Source of the DNA: Pilasporangium apinafurcum
Taxonomy: Eukaryota > Oomycota > Peronosporomycetes > Pythiales > Pythiaceae
Direction: 5' to 3'
Assembly: GCA_001600495.1 (NCBI GenBank)
Contig: BCKE01000097.1
Span: 35,813-56,566, forward strand
Length of the DNA stretch: 20,754 nucleotides
In this document: piece after piece, positions 8,980 through 20,072 of the stretch
How positions within the stretch are numbered: the stretch's first letter is position 1
How the letters are laid out: every line of letters begins with the position of its first letter
The notes under the pieces: model-generated
What the model was told of the DNA's origin: nothing
The model's database searches: none
What the model saw: only the letters and a program-made list of their open reading frames with translations
Position numbers and translations under genes: made by a program

Positions 8980-11592
8980 TTACGAGGTGAGATTGGGATT
9001 GAATTGTGGATGTAAGTCAGGGTTCGGATCATCCCAGAGCGGGATATGGACGACTTTTGGCCACACAAAGTAGTCGATGAGCAGGTCGTGGAGAAATGTG
9101 TGGAGCCTACATGTGCAACCACAACACCATAACATTAATGAAGAGAATAAAAAAGGAGAAATAGGTGCAATTTATCTATGTCTTACCATTCCGATGCAAA
9201 TGGCACATTGGATATGTTGATTTTTGCAGCCGTGAGGGAGAAATCGAAGACGGGGCGTCTACACACACACCATAACTCGATGAGTAATGACACACATTCA
9301 AGTTGGATACCAGACTAATGGACGTACGTGGTGAAGGACAGACTGAGTGCGCTGAAACAGGGCCAGTCCACACAGAGTGGATTTAATGTGATCCTCAGCG
9401 TCCCCACTAGAAAGAGCTCCCGCAGTGACACCATCGCAGCCGCACCAAGGTTCGAGACCATCTTGAGTTCAGCGACGCAGCTCTTGTCTGTGACGATTCG
9501 CACTTCGACATCGAGAGTCACTTCGTCTGTAAGAGCATTCGCAGAGATGAACTTGACACCACTGATGTGCGGTGTCTTATTGCCAAGATCGATGCGCACG
9601 ATCGACAGCGACGTCATAAAGGCTGGTCGATTGGCATCCAAGATCGGATTTAAACTCGATAGTAGTGAGTTCTATGTGAGAAGCACAAGAGCGAGACACT
9701 TTAAAACACACTAATGATCTGTTGGATGTACATGTCTACATACCCGAATCGCTGTCTTCAGATATGGCCACCCGCTATTGGAAAAAATACAGGAAGAAAT
9801 TCATTGTATCGCTTGTGAAAAAGTGGTGATGAAGATGAGAAAAATGAACTTACGTGACGAAGACTTTGTTAAGCCAATCGACACGATCGACATCTGGCTG
9901 TCGCATCCAATTCGGGATCTATGCAAACATAGGCGAGAGAGTGAGAGAGCGTAATTTAAAAAGCAGATCCACACAAAGAGATCCACTCACATCCACATGT
10001 GCGAAATTTGTGGCTTCTTCCTCTGTCAACTGGGCGGCAATCTCTCTGCGACGTATTCGCCGCTGCGTTTTATAATTTGCAAACGTACGACAGTAGAGAA
10101 TGCCCGCAAGGGAGCACACACCAAGGGAAATCTGGCAGCTACTGGCGACAAACACCAAAATGGAGGCGAATGTGGAGGCTACAAAGTCGTCTTCTTGGTC
10201 GTAAAGATGAATGAAAGCGCCAGCCACCGCAATGGGGAGGAAGATGGACGTTCGCAACACACCAGCAGCCGCAGCAATCACAAGAATGAGCACGCGGATG
10301 AGCATCGGATTGTTCGCTGGTGGAAGAGCCGAAGAAACTGGAGCGACTGCATTGTCTAGAGAAGCAAAAGCCAGGGGTAAAGACTCTGGTGACTCCAAGG
10401 CGCCATCTGAACTCAGCTCACTACGCTGTTTCTGCCTTAGCATGGCAGATTCGGTGCAATGTCGTGACTTGCTTGCTTCGTAGTGTTTCTTGTTCGATCG
10501 TGAGGTAGGTACTGCATGGATCTGGTTGGAACCACTTCCACGGTAGCGATTACTCTTCGTTGTTACGGAGTCTGTTGTCTCTGACTGGGAGACAGCGTGA
10601 TTGTGGGTGGGAGAGAAGGTTTTATTTCCTGATGCAGAGCAATCGGTACTGATCAGATGAGCGTTTTGTGACGATGGGCTTTTGACACCATGATGCCTTT
10701 GATGTGAGAAAATGGAATTCAAGCGATGGAATGCCGTTCTAGGAGAACTCGTGCTACCCGTATTAGTTCCCGGTTCAATCTCCAGGCGCTGGCGCAGCAC
10801 GTCTGATGGAGTGTTCTTCCCGTCGATGTCTCCTCCTATCGTGTCCGAATCGTCCATGTCGAACGCGTCATCATCACTGAAGAGATCAGAGGAGACGGTG
10901 GAGCTTGTGGATGACCGGAAAAGTGAATTGTCTTCGATTGCAATAGCAGCATGCTTAACGTTTTTGATAGTCAAATGAATACATTTGACCCACTGCAGCA
11001 TGCGTCGCTGGTCCTCTTGGAAGAAAACGAACTTTTGGTGCTGAAAGAAGACTGTATTGCGCTTCTTCCACGTCTTTACTTCGACACAGAAACATTTCTC
11101 CATCACAACATTGGCATCGTCCGACTCGAAGCTCAGCGTCGCCCCTGTGAGTGAGAGTAGATAGACAAGTTCATTCTTGCTTGCGTTGCTACGAAGCGAA
11201 GATCACATCACTGTTACAAACCTCGACAGTAACAATGAAAATAGTTAGCGTTTGACGTACCTATAGACCTCCAGCACATGTTTGTTGACGTCTCCGACAA
11301 CGTAGACAGTGGTCTTGATACGTCTGAAGAGCTTCTTCTTGGTAGTCTTGAGGTGCATCGTCATGAAGCCTTCGACAGCCAGCGCCTCCCGCTCATTTGA
11401 CGGCTGTTGCTGTTGTAAATGCTTCTCTGTCTTGAATGTAGCTAATGAAGGGGCTTCATCTTGAATTACATCACTGTTGCTACTGGTCGCCGGCAAAGTA
11501 GCTTCGGAGGGGCTGAGTGAAGTGCTGTACACTGCGCCTTCTTCTCCGCTTTCTACAAACGGGGCAGGGTCTGGAATCAACACAGCTACCAT
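8980..11592 (-). CDS. PH-TM-SMP membrane-contact lipid-transfer protein (TEX2/Nvj2 type)
   Basis: Seven exons (11592-11261, 11188-9991, 9918-9854, 9774-9744, 9671-9328, 9258-9187, 9106-8980) join in phase to 722 residues. Introns are 69-80 nt. Residues about 73-187 form a PH domain (GFMTMHLKTTKKKLFRRI ... LQWVKCIHL). A long Ser-rich linker follows, then hydrophobic segments at about 405-440 and 451-477, probably a membrane hairpin. The SMP domain starts at about 511 with IPNWMRQPDVDRVDWLNKVF and continues WPYLKTAIR, NPILDANRPAFM and, near the end, FLHDLLIDYFVWPKVVHIPLWDD. SMP domains carry glycerolipids between membranes; TEX2/Nvj2 proteins sit at ER contact sites. The acceptor at 11189 was chosen over a later AG because only it keeps frame. 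It is divergent from the ARM gene. Confidence 0.88.
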
Positions 11593-12011
11593 GAAATCTT
11601 GGATGCTTGATGCTTTTCAAACTGGAGGAAGTGCTACAGGTAAAATCGGCATTGTGCGTGCGATGGATGCGTAAAAATAGCAACGTAAGCTTTCCGCTCT
11701 CAAGTGAAGGACAAGTCGTTCCATTATGCTCAATAGCTTCAACATGTCAAAAAAACACACAACCTATTCAATTTCATACTGCGAAAAATAGAATTTATTC
11801 AATAATATAGAAAAATTGATTTGGAAAATGCAATGGCAACTTAAGAGTCGACCTTGGATACTTAAGATCAAATATAAAGTCGACATTTTTTTCCATATTC
11901 TCGACAGATATGCAAATCCCAAAGGTCATTTAGGTGAAAATCTAAGGGGAGGAGAAGGAGATTTGACGAGCAGCTACACAGATTGCAACATAAGAGACCG
12001 ATTTAGAAGCC
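11593..12011. promoter_or_regulatory. Divergent intergenic region between PH-SMP and ARM genes
   Basis: These 419 bp separate two start codons on opposite strands. Open frames here are short and lack domains or splice context. The right half is AT- and purine-rich (GGGGAGGAGAAGGAG at 11945-11959), about 55 bp before the ARM start. I see no clear TATA box or known operator. Confidence 0.4.
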
Positions 12012-13272
12012 ATGGGGAATGCGTCCGCGAAAGGCAATAAAGACGAATTTACCTTTGAGGAGGACAACGGTGAGTACTGTCGCTCATCTATTCCTCTTTT
12101 CTCTCGCGCAATCTTATCTAAATCTGCAGCTTGTGCTTGTTAGATGATGCGTTCACGGAGGCTCTGCGTGTAAATCTTCAACGGCTGATCGTGTACGCAA
12201 AATCTGCTGATACAACGCTGCAGCGCGAAGTGGCTGAGAAATTGGCCAACGAGGCTGTCAAACGTATGTCTCTTCACGATGGTGTATGGCGTATATGCTG
12301 TTGATTGTTCGTGTTGCTTGTTGGCGTGGGATTATAGCGGATAGACAAGTGCAAATTGTGGAGCTGGACGGACTCCAGCTGCTGCTCCCACTGACAAAAT
12401 CCAAGGACACAGAAGTGCAGCGACTTGCAGCGCATGCGTTGGCCAATCTCTCGGTTAACTGTGCGTAACAGTCGATTCCTCACTTGGTTTGTTGGGTAAG
12501 ATCTCATTACATTTGTGTCTTTTTTTTATTTCAGCTGATAATCAGTCAAAAATGGCCACGGAAGGAGGGATCGACATGCTCATTGACCTATTGGCGAGCT
12601 CGAATGAGCATGTACAGAGGCAGGCAGCCAAGGCGCTTGCCAACCTGGGTGTTAATGGTACTTCTTTTCTGTGGATTGATTTCTTATCTGGTTCAATTTC
12701 AGCGGTTTTTCATCTCTTCTCTATTGTTCCCAGTGGATAACAAAGAGCGCATTGCCAAGGCGGGTGGCATCAAGCCGCTCATCCATCTTGCCAGCTCCAA
12801 GCAAATTGGTGTCGCTGTTGAAGCCGTTGCAGCACTAGCAAATCTGGCCGTGAACGGTGAGTACCACGTCAGACTAATATTAATGGATCTTAGCATGTGC
12901 TGGTCAGTTCATTCTATCCCTAAATTTGTTGTTTCATAGATGCAAACGAAGTGGAAATCGCGCGCGAGGGAGGGTTGAAACCCATCATCGATGGTGCGCG
13001 ATCCGAGTCGGTAGAATTGCAGTCCCAAGTAGCACGTGCACTCCGCAATCTCTCGGTCAATCGTAAGTCTTTCAATAGAGCACAAGCAGGATGGAAATGA
13101 GTAGTTCTGACTGATAGCTTTGCCTTGTACACTTTTAGCGGAAAACAAGCAAGTGATCGTGGAGCTTGGGGGCGTAGAAGCACTTCAAAATCTGGCAAGA
13201 TCACCAAATGACCGTATTTGCCAACAGGCCACGCGTGCGCTTGTGAACTTAGGCGTCACCATCGTGGATTGA
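12012..13272 (+). CDS. Myristoylatable armadillo-repeat protein (Vac8-like)
   Basis: Seven exons (12012-12069, 12144-12263, 12338-12460, 12535-12657, 12734-12856, 12940-13062, 13139-13272) join to 267 residues; introns are 74-83 nt, all phase 1. The protein begins MGNASAKGNKD, a good N-myristoylation signal (Gly2, Ser6). The rest is armadillo repeats of 40-41 residues, each carrying GG(I/L/V)..L(I/L).L..S and ending A..AL.NL(S/G/A)VN. The four central exons are each exactly 123 nt and encode one repeat. Such proteins form curved scaffolds; the lipid anchor suggests a vacuole or plasma-membrane site, as for yeast Vac8. It is shorter than Vac8 and has about six repeats. The function beyond scaffolding is unknown. 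Confidence 0.9.
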
Positions 13273-13507
13273 ACATTCCGACAAACAAGAGGAAACCATC
13301 GAGAAATGAACATGTAATTGAAATCACAGAAACAAAACATACTGTTGAGATTGGGAAATAATGAAGCAACCCACTTGAATGTACAACGTTCGTGTTCCGT
13401 ACTTCTCTTCTCGAACTCTCTCCTTCCAGTTTGCTGTTTTTAAGGCATCTCTCTCCTCTATACCTTCAAAGCCTTCATCTGGAAAAGCGACAAGGTGGGT
13501 CAGCAGC

Positions 13508-16500
13508 CTATAAGTGCCGTCGCTTGGCACGCTCTTCTGATCGCTTGCTTGCAAGCCATGAACCTGCTCCTTGACCTGGACCTTGAGGCATCATAGTACG
13601 ACGCTGCATTTCAGTTCCAATCTAATCGATACAACGCGATATACATCAGCCCACAATGATTAACCTCTGTAAGAAGAAATTTTCAACGTCCTGATCCGTC
13701 GATCAACATCATAACTATACCTCATAAAACGATGACATCATCAATGCCTGCTCTCGAGAGAAGGATGTTCGCATTTCCTTCATTTTCTTCTCTAAAAAGT
13801 CCACTCTCTCCTGCTTCTCGTTAATCTGGTTGCGATGCGAACTCACAGCCACCATGTATTTGGTTTGCACAGCATGCAGCGTCTTTTTCGTGTAATTTTC
13901 CAATTTAGTACGCTGTTCTGAGAGTTCGTTAATGACCGATTCCTTGTCCTTTAGGCGGTTGGTGAGCTCTGTCACCGTCGCACGCATCGAATCAACGGCT
14001 TCGACATCCCTCCGCTACAAAATACGACCGAATCACCCATGTCAGTGAGATCCTTTGAACCATATACTATCGAGCGAAGAACATATCTGTGACGGAGGTA
14101 TGGACGACAGTGGGAGAGGCAACAAGGCAAAATCACATATGTACTCGGGGCTACATACACTGTGTCGCCAGTCATGCGTCACAAGGTTTACAAACCCATT
14201 GGATGCTAAGAGAAGTTTTCTCTGTCTTGTTGCTCTCCATCATTCATCAAACCATTAACTATCCACGCATTCATTCACCCCATCGAAGCCCACATCATAT
14301 CATTCGATTCATCACGCCAATTCAAACACAACATCACATATGTAGGAAAGGTTTTGCTTAAACAAACATTCGAATCACACCAACAATCACAATCATATGA
14401 AGCAGCGAGTGCTCCATAATTCCACTCCAGTCAAGCATCTCCACACATGCAACGCATGCAAAGACAACGGTAAAGCATTGCTGTGGTTTACAGTCCATCT
14501 TCGCCTTGAACAACACGCTTAAACTCACCAGTTTATCAATCAGCGCTTCATACTCTGCGACCTGCGAACTGGAAAGTGCGTTGCTCTCCGATGTCTGAAC
14601 AGCTAATGCTGTTTCGGGTGCAGATGAAGCTTTCGATGCTAAGATCATGGCTGATGCATTTTCTGACCCTGCTGATCCTACGGCTAACTCGGATGCTGCT
14701 CCAGGCGCTGGTGAGGGAAGTGTACCAGCAATACCGGGTGCTGTTGCTGCTTCGTGGAGCGTTGCAGATACAGAAGGAGTAGGCTGGGGCACCACGTGCG
14801 CGTTATTCGTTGGGATATGGCGATGATTTTGGCTGTGCGCGAATCTTAACTCGTCTGCCAGCTGCTCGTTTTGCTTCTTCAATTGAAACATCGCCTCTTG
14901 CAATGCCTCTTTGGCCCTCAGAGCCAAGTCAAGCTCGTTTGCCAGATGAATTTCTTCTGCATTTTCCTTGCCACTACGCAGTTCTGCATTCTCGCGCTCC
15001 AATCGCGCGATCCTATCTCGTAAAGAGTATGTAGCGTCGCGGCCAAGAAGTACGTCGGCACTGAGTCCTCCTGTGCCACTATTGGTACCAGTGGACGTGT
15101 AATCATCGTCCATTACTTCATTGTGTTGCTGAAGATTGGCAACTTGATTGCGTAGTTCTTCAACTTGACTTTCAAGGAATTCCTTCCCGCCCAATGCGCT
15201 GTCTAATTCTTCCTGGAGTTTACGCACTTTTTGTTCCTTGACAGCGATGTTCGATGTCGCTTCGACATTTGCTGTTTGAAGTTCCACGACTTGATTCTTG
15301 TACTTCTCCATCAATGCCTTCAGAGGCGGGACCGTCTTGATCGTACTCTCTAAGTCCAGTATTTTGTCCTGCAACTGGGCGTTCTGTAACTCCAGATCTT
15401 GATTTTGCTGTTTTATGGTGTTCATATCTTCTAATTTTTTCTTGTACTTGGTCACACTGGCTTCGAGTTTGGTGAGTTGGCCCAGTTTTGACCGCGAAAT
15501 GTCTAATTCGTCGGCTTGGCGACGTACCTCATTCTCCAAGATCATAAGCCGCTCGTTCGATTCCTGCTTCACGCGCTGCAACTCGTCGTTCTTCTCTTCC
15601 AACTGCAATGTCAGCGCGTGAATTTCGCTCTCAACGATCTGCTGAATCTTCTTATTATCTCGTGCCAATGTACTCTGCCGCTCGCTCAAAAGCTTATTGC
15701 GCTCCTCTTCCAATAACGCATATAGATCTGCCAATTTGTTCTTCTCGGCATAAAGGCTCTCAAACCGTTCGTAAAGCTCCCGCTTCTCCCGCTCCATATC
15801 AAAATATTTTAGTTCCATCGCCGATGCCTTCTCTAGCGCCTGAGCAATGGTGTCGCTGTCGTTGTTTAAATACGAAAAGGAATCTTTCTTGGAGCGCTGC
15901 TGGTTATGCAACTCCGCGCTCGCAGCCGAAGGCGACGCCATCTGAAAGCGACGCATGAGGTTCTCAATGAGGTGCATCATATTCGCTTGTTCTGACGAGT
16001 CCATTTGCATGATTGGGTGAATGTAGTCCGATCTACTGGGGCCCTGCACGGCACATCCGAGCAGCAGCTCCACTAGCTTGGCGACCTCGTAGACATCGTC
16101 TTCTTTGGCAATAAGATTGGCGTCGATGAGGTCATTCGTATCGCACAATTGACCCAACTCTTCGTGGTAAAAGAGCTGAATGCTGCGTAGCAACGTTTTG
16201 ATGTTGTTCAACTTCAACGCCCAATTACCCGCGGCGTGCAGGTTGATAAGATCCATATTCACATACTCTGAATCACTGGATCGATAAACATAAACACATT
16301 GTTAAATCACGCAACATCACACATACATAATGACAATATATATAAAGCAGAAAGTGTACATGTCGTGCATGATCTTGGCGAGGAAGACGCCGTCGCAGAG
16401 ATCCACCAGCGTCATCACTTGCAGCTCCGGCGCCAGGCGCTCCCGAAAGCTTTGGACCTGCAGTTATGTCAAGAAGAAACAGAAAACGGCATAAGCCACA

Positions 16501-16599
16501 GAGAAGAGAAGTCCACGGTAATAAATATCAGCAGTAAACTGTTGGAAGGTCATGAAAACGCACCCAGAGCAGCAGACTGCGTTGCGCGGCGTCGTCCAT
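13508..16599 (-). CDS. HOOK-family microtubule/dynein adaptor
   Basis: Five exons (16599-16564, 16457-16360, 16275-14529, 14014-13721, 13603-13508) join in phase to 756 residues. The introns are 106, 84, 514 and 117 nt, longer than those of its neighbours. Residues 1-150 are the HOOK domain: SLLLWVQSFRERL, LVDLCDGVFLAKIMHDID, GNWALKLNNIKTLL, FYHEELGQ, LLLGCAVQGPSRSDYI. Residues about 195-480 are predicted coiled coil (heptad-like E/K/L/Q-rich). A Ser/Ala/Pro-rich, coil-poor stretch precedes the last coil. The final exons read REQALMMSSFYE and GAGSWLASKRSEERAKRRHL, matching the conserved HOOK tail (REEKL..S.WY ... SFLA.QR). HOOK proteins link cargo to dynein. Start and stop are supported by both conserved ends. 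Confidence 0.9.
14015..14528 (-). other. Unusually long (514-nt) intron of the HOOK gene
   Basis: GTGAGTTTAAG opens the intron at 14528 and TTTTGTAG closes it at 14015; both sides are phase 0 and splicing joins two coiled-coil stretches. Most other introns in the window are 64-86 nt. The first about 165 nt are open in frame and would add a hydrophobic end if retained. I found no tRNA, and no C/D snoRNA with properly spaced boxes, inside it. Confidence 0.75.
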
Positions 16600-16908
16600 C
16601 TTTGTCAACCTCTTCCTTCCCACACTCTTCACTTGCAAAATGAGAAAGAGACGGGAAGCTGCCAACGCAAAAAAACCTATTTAAATAAAAAACCTTGTTA
16701 TCATTTTTCACACTAATCATACAAGTTACAGTAAATATGGTATGTGTAAGAGTCGATAAGAGTGGGGTTTTCCAAATGAATTTCTATTTCGGCTTATAAA
16801 ACACACACACAAATATACAAAATGACACTGGAAGCTTGGCTGACTGGTCATCATCAGCACATGCAGTCCGTCGTGTTCTTCATTGATTGACACTCGATGT
16901 CTGTCTCT
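16600..16908. other. Intergenic region between HOOK start and EF-G1 stop
   Basis: The 309 bp hold the HOOK promoter and the 3' flank of the EF-G1 gene, both on the minus strand. There is a short CA run near 16800-16812 and AT-rich sequence. No gene or clear regulatory site is visible. Confidence 0.4.
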
Positions 16909-19158
16909 CTATTTGTTCTTGGAAGCCATGGCCTTAGCGTGCTCAGCAACCAGCTTCTCCTGCACGTCACGGGTCACGAGGTCGTGGGTCTTGTACTCCA
17001 TCGTAAATTCACCCTTGCCCTGAGTGGACGAGCGGAGATCCGTCGAGAAACCGAACATGTTTTGAAGGGGCACGTCGCATCGTACGACCGTGGAAAGCTC
17101 ATCGGCATCGCTGCTGTTGATCATACCACGTCGACGGTTTACTTCCGCGATGGCAGTACCCTGGAACTCGTTCGGAACTTCCACTTCCACTGACATGACT
17201 GGCTCCAAAATGCATGGATTCGCCTTCATGAAAGCTTGGCGGATGGCCTGGATCATGGCAGTCTTGAACGCCAGCTCACTAGAATCGACAGAGTGAGCCT
17301 GTCCGTCGTTGATTACTACACGCATCCGCTGAATAGGATGCCCCACGAGCCACCCCTTTTGTACCGCTTCCTTCGTACCTTTTTCACACGCCGCAATGTA
17401 CTCGGGAGGAATAGCATTACCGATAATATCGTTGACGAATTCCACACCGGCGTTATCATCTTCCAATGGTTCAATGTACCCAACCACACGCGCGTACTGA
17501 CCTGAACCACCACTTTGCTTACGATGCAGATAGTTGAATTCCGAACGTTGACGGATGGTTTCGCGGTAGTTGACCTGTGGAGCTCCCGTCGTGACATCCA
17601 CGTTGTATTCCCGGCGCATGCGTTCTACATAGATCTGCAAATGCAGTTCACCCATACCACTGATGATCGTTTCTTTGCTATCATCATCCACTCGAACACG
17701 GAACGTCGGGTCTTCCTTCTGGAAGCGGTTGAGTGCCTTCGAGAAATTAGCGATTTGCTGCTTATTCTTAGGTGTCACGGCAAGTGACATCACTGGCTCC
17801 GGCACGTGTAGACTCGTCATCGTAAATTTGGACGTATTCGAGTCGCTGAACGTGTCCATACTGGCACATTCCACACCAAACATGGCCACGACCTCACCTG
17901 CACCAACTTCGTCGACGTCCTCCATTTCGTTCGAATGCATCTTCACTAAGCGAGGCACCTTGATGCGCTTCATATCACTCATGTTGTAGATGAAACCACC
18001 GCGTTTGAGAGTACCGGAGTAGATACGCATGTACGTAAGCTGTCCGAACTTTCCTTCTTCCAATTTAAAAGCAAGCGCCAACAACGGGGCCGTCGGCGAG
18101 CAAGGCACTAGCACTTTTTCTTCGGCATTGCCTTGATCCAACGCAAAGTTAGACACTTCGGATGGACTGGGCAAGTACGACACCACAGCATCCAGCATGG
18201 GCTGCACACCACGGTTCTTAAAGGCTGAACCCATTAGCACAGGCACAAACTTGTGCGCGACGGTTGCACGACGGATCGCTTCACGCAATTGGTCTTCTGT
18301 CGGCTCCTCTTCCATCAGGAACAGCTCGCCGATTTCATCATCAACGTCTGCCAACGCTTCGATTAGCTCCAGACGCTTTTCTTCAGCAAGAGCGCGAGTT
18401 TCCGCAGGAATATCATCCGACTCATCAATGATTTCACCATTATCGCCCTTGTTTCGCAACGCCTTCATGGTAATCAAGTCCACGACACCTTCGAGATCAT
18501 TTTCCGCACCAATAGGCACTTGCAATGCCGTGGCATTCAATTTAAGTTGGCTACGCAAATCGCGGATGACTTTCCATGGGTTGGCACCCATGCGATCCAG
18601 TTTGTTGATAAAGGCGATGCGAGGCACACCATAGCGCTTCATCTGTTTGTCGACCGTCAACGACTGACTTTGGACGCCGGAGACACCGCACAGCACGAGT
18701 ACACCACCGTCAAGCACACGCAATGCACGTTCGACTTCGATCGTGAAGTCGACGTGACCGGGCGTGTCGATGATATTGATGTTGGAGTCCTTCCACGAGC
18801 AGTACGTGGCAGCGGACTGAATGGTGATGCCCTTTTCGCGCTCCAATTCCATGGAATCCATCTTTGCACCGACGCCATCTTTCCCACGCACATCGTGAAT
18901 GGCGTTGATGCGACCCGTATAGAAGAGAATACGTTCTGTGAGTGTTGTTTTGCCGGAATCAATGTGCGCTGAGATCCCGATGTTGCGCAGATTGGCCATG
19001 TAGCCTTCCGGGACGGTGCATCCCTCCGCAAATGGACGAGCAACACTTTCACTGTCAGCCGCTGCTGCAGCAGCCGTACTGAGTGCACGCGATACCAGCG
19101 CAGTAGGGCGCTGATAAAGCGCAGCAGAGGTAGACAAACGCCGTGTGAATCGGAGCAT
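16909..19158 (-). CDS. GFM1: Mitochondrial translation elongation factor G1
   Basis: One uninterrupted frame gives 749 residues from the ATG at 19158 ([18 protein letters not shown]..., a clear mitochondrial presequence); an in-frame ATG at 19203 would add 15 residues. GTPase motifs are complete: [20 protein letters not shown] (G1), [10 protein letters not shown] (G2), [23 protein letters not shown] (G3) and NKLDRMG (G4). Domain II ([23 protein letters not shown]), III ([14 protein letters not shown]), IV and V follow to the stop at 16909. The factor drives tRNA-mRNA translocation on mitochondrial ribosomes. The mtEFG1 sequence [30 protein letters not shown] marks it as EF-G1, not the recycling factor EF-G2. 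It is the only large gene here without an intron. Confidence 0.96.
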   Translation of the reverse strand: MLRFTRRLSTSAALYQRPTALVSRALSTAAAAAADSESVARPFAEGCTVPEGYMANLRNIGISAHIDSGKTTLTERILFYTGRINAIHDVRGKDGVGAKMDSMELEREKGITIQSAATYCSWKDSNINIIDTPGHVDFTIEVERALRVLDGGVLVLCGVSGVQSQSLTVDKQMKRYGVPRIAFINKLDRMGANPWKVIRDLRSQLKLNATALQVPIGAENDLEGVVDLITMKALRNKGDNGEIIDESDDIPAETRALAEEKRLELIEALADVDDEIGELFLMEEEPTEDQLREAIRRATVAHKFVPVLMGSAFKNRGVQPMLDAVVSYLPSPSEVSNFALDQGNAEEKVLVPCSPTAPLLALAFKLEEGKFGQLTYMRIYSGTLKRGGFIYNMSDMKRIKVPRLVKMHSNEMEDVDEVGAGEVVAMFGVECASMDTFSDSNTSKFTMTSLHVPEPVMSLAVTPKNKQQIANFSKALNRFQKEDPTFRVRVDDDSKETIISGMGELHLQIYVERMRREYNVDVTTGAPQVNYRETIRQRSEFNYLHRKQSGGSGQYARVVGYIEPLEDDNAGVEFVNDIIGNAIPPEYIAACEKGTKEAVQKGWLVGHPIQRMRVVINDGQAHSVDSSELAFKTAMIQAIRQAFMKANPCILEPVMSVEVEVPNEFQGTAIAEVNRRRGMINSSDADELSTVVRCDVPLQNMFGFSTDLRSSTQGKGEFTMEYKTHDLVTRDVQEKLVAEHAKAMASKNK

Positions 19159-19349
19159 GTTGCTGTTGTGCGTATCTCTCCAACCAAAAAGTGACTGGAT
19201 CAAGAGGAAACAACGGAAAACCTTTGTTTTTTAAAAATTTTTGGAAACGTTTTAGAAGGGTAATTATATTATAAAATTTTATTTTTGAATCAGGTAGTCT
19301 GATTATCAAGTGAAAATCTGAGTACGAAAAAGAAACAATTTCAACTTGT

Positions 19350-19430
19350 CCTCAAGAGATACCAAAGCAACTCAGAGAGGAGCTCTTGTTTTGTTATTCG
19401 AGTCCGACTTGACTAGCAAAAGCTAATTAA
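19350..19430 (-). repeat. Fanzor-flank repeat, copy 2, distal half
   Basis: Read on the minus strand from 19430, the sequence TTAATTAGCTTTTGCTAGTC matches 1227-1246 with two changes. Similarity continues through GTCGGA..CGAATA and GAGCTCCTC to CTCTTGAGG at about 19350. It is the continuation of the piece at 20073-20131, pushed apart by the inverted-repeat element between them. Confidence 0.8.
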
Positions 19431-20072
19431 CAGTGGTGGATATCATAAAGAAAACATTCGGCTATAACTTTCTCGATTCTTTAGTACACATGACAAGGAT
19501 AATTGTATTTGAAAGTATTATTTGCTAGCTTTCCAATGACGTATTCAACTGTTGGATTGAGTGATTTAAGCCCGAGATATGCCAACTTCTAGCAATTAGG
19601 ACTGGTGCATAAATTGGTGAAAATATAAGTATATTGAATTTTGTATGTCATTGATGCAGTGACATTTCACAATGGAAGATGAGGACGGCAAACAAACGAG
19701 GGTTGAAGCAATGATTCATACCGTAGCAGAACGGGCATTTGAACTGTGGTAAGAAACTCAGCTTGATGAAGAGGGTGATATAGACAAAGAGAGAAGTGAT
19801 TCAGACTCTGAGAGCACTGAGTTCGAAGATTTCCAGCACGAGAAGAGCTCGAATGAGGCTGTATTTTTAATAGCACTTTAGTATGCACACAGTTGATCTA
19901 TATTGAAATTCATATTAAATTTGTAGTAATAATTTTTTTGATATGTGCTCCTGCAATGCACAAACCTGTGATGCGAGCGAAAGCAATTAAAATCGGCGTC
20001 GTTTTACCTGAACTTTTTGAGTAGCTCAATTACTTTTTTGTGAAAATGTTTCCTTTATGGTGTCCACCACTG
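19431..20072. mobile_element. 642-bp DNA transposon with 28-bp terminal inverted repeats
   Basis: The ends are CAGTGGTGGATATCATAAAG (19431 onward) and, on the other strand from 20072, CAGTGGTGGACACCATAAAG. Pairing runs 28 bases to AAACATT with three mismatches. TAA flanks both sides (19428-19430 and 20073-20075). The insertion splits a repeat that is continuous at 1184-1322, so the empty site is known from the other copy. A CAGTGGTGG terminus with a TA-containing duplication fits Tc1/mariner; the 3-bp TAA also permits PIF/Harbinger. It is too short for a whole transposase and is probably a deletion derivative or MITE-like copy. Confidence 0.85.
19672..19881 (+). pseudogene. Acidic ORF remnant inside the inverted-repeat element
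   Basis: From ATG 19672 the frame reads MEDEDGKQTRVEAMIHTVAE and continues to TGG, is broken by TAA at 19750, then runs on to TAG at 19879. The second part is strongly acidic (LDEEGDIDKERSDSDSESTEFED). The frame's skew suggests it was coding. It may be the C-terminal tail of a lost transposase, since acidic tails are common there, but no catalytic motif remains and I cannot name a family. Confidence 0.35.

Noticed and set aside
9997-11154. Plus-strand ORFs opposite the PH-SMP gene
   Set aside because: Antisense shadows; no domains, and the minus strand has PH, membrane and SMP signatures.
11155-11165. AG acceptor at CTCACTCACAG for intron 1 of the PH-SMP gene
   Set aside because: It shifts the frame by one base; the upstream acceptor ending at 11189 gives a normal 72-nt intron and a continuous PH domain.
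14015-14528. C/D snoRNA inside the HOOK intron (GTGATGA present)
   Set aside because: No CTGA box at a suitable distance and no terminal stem.
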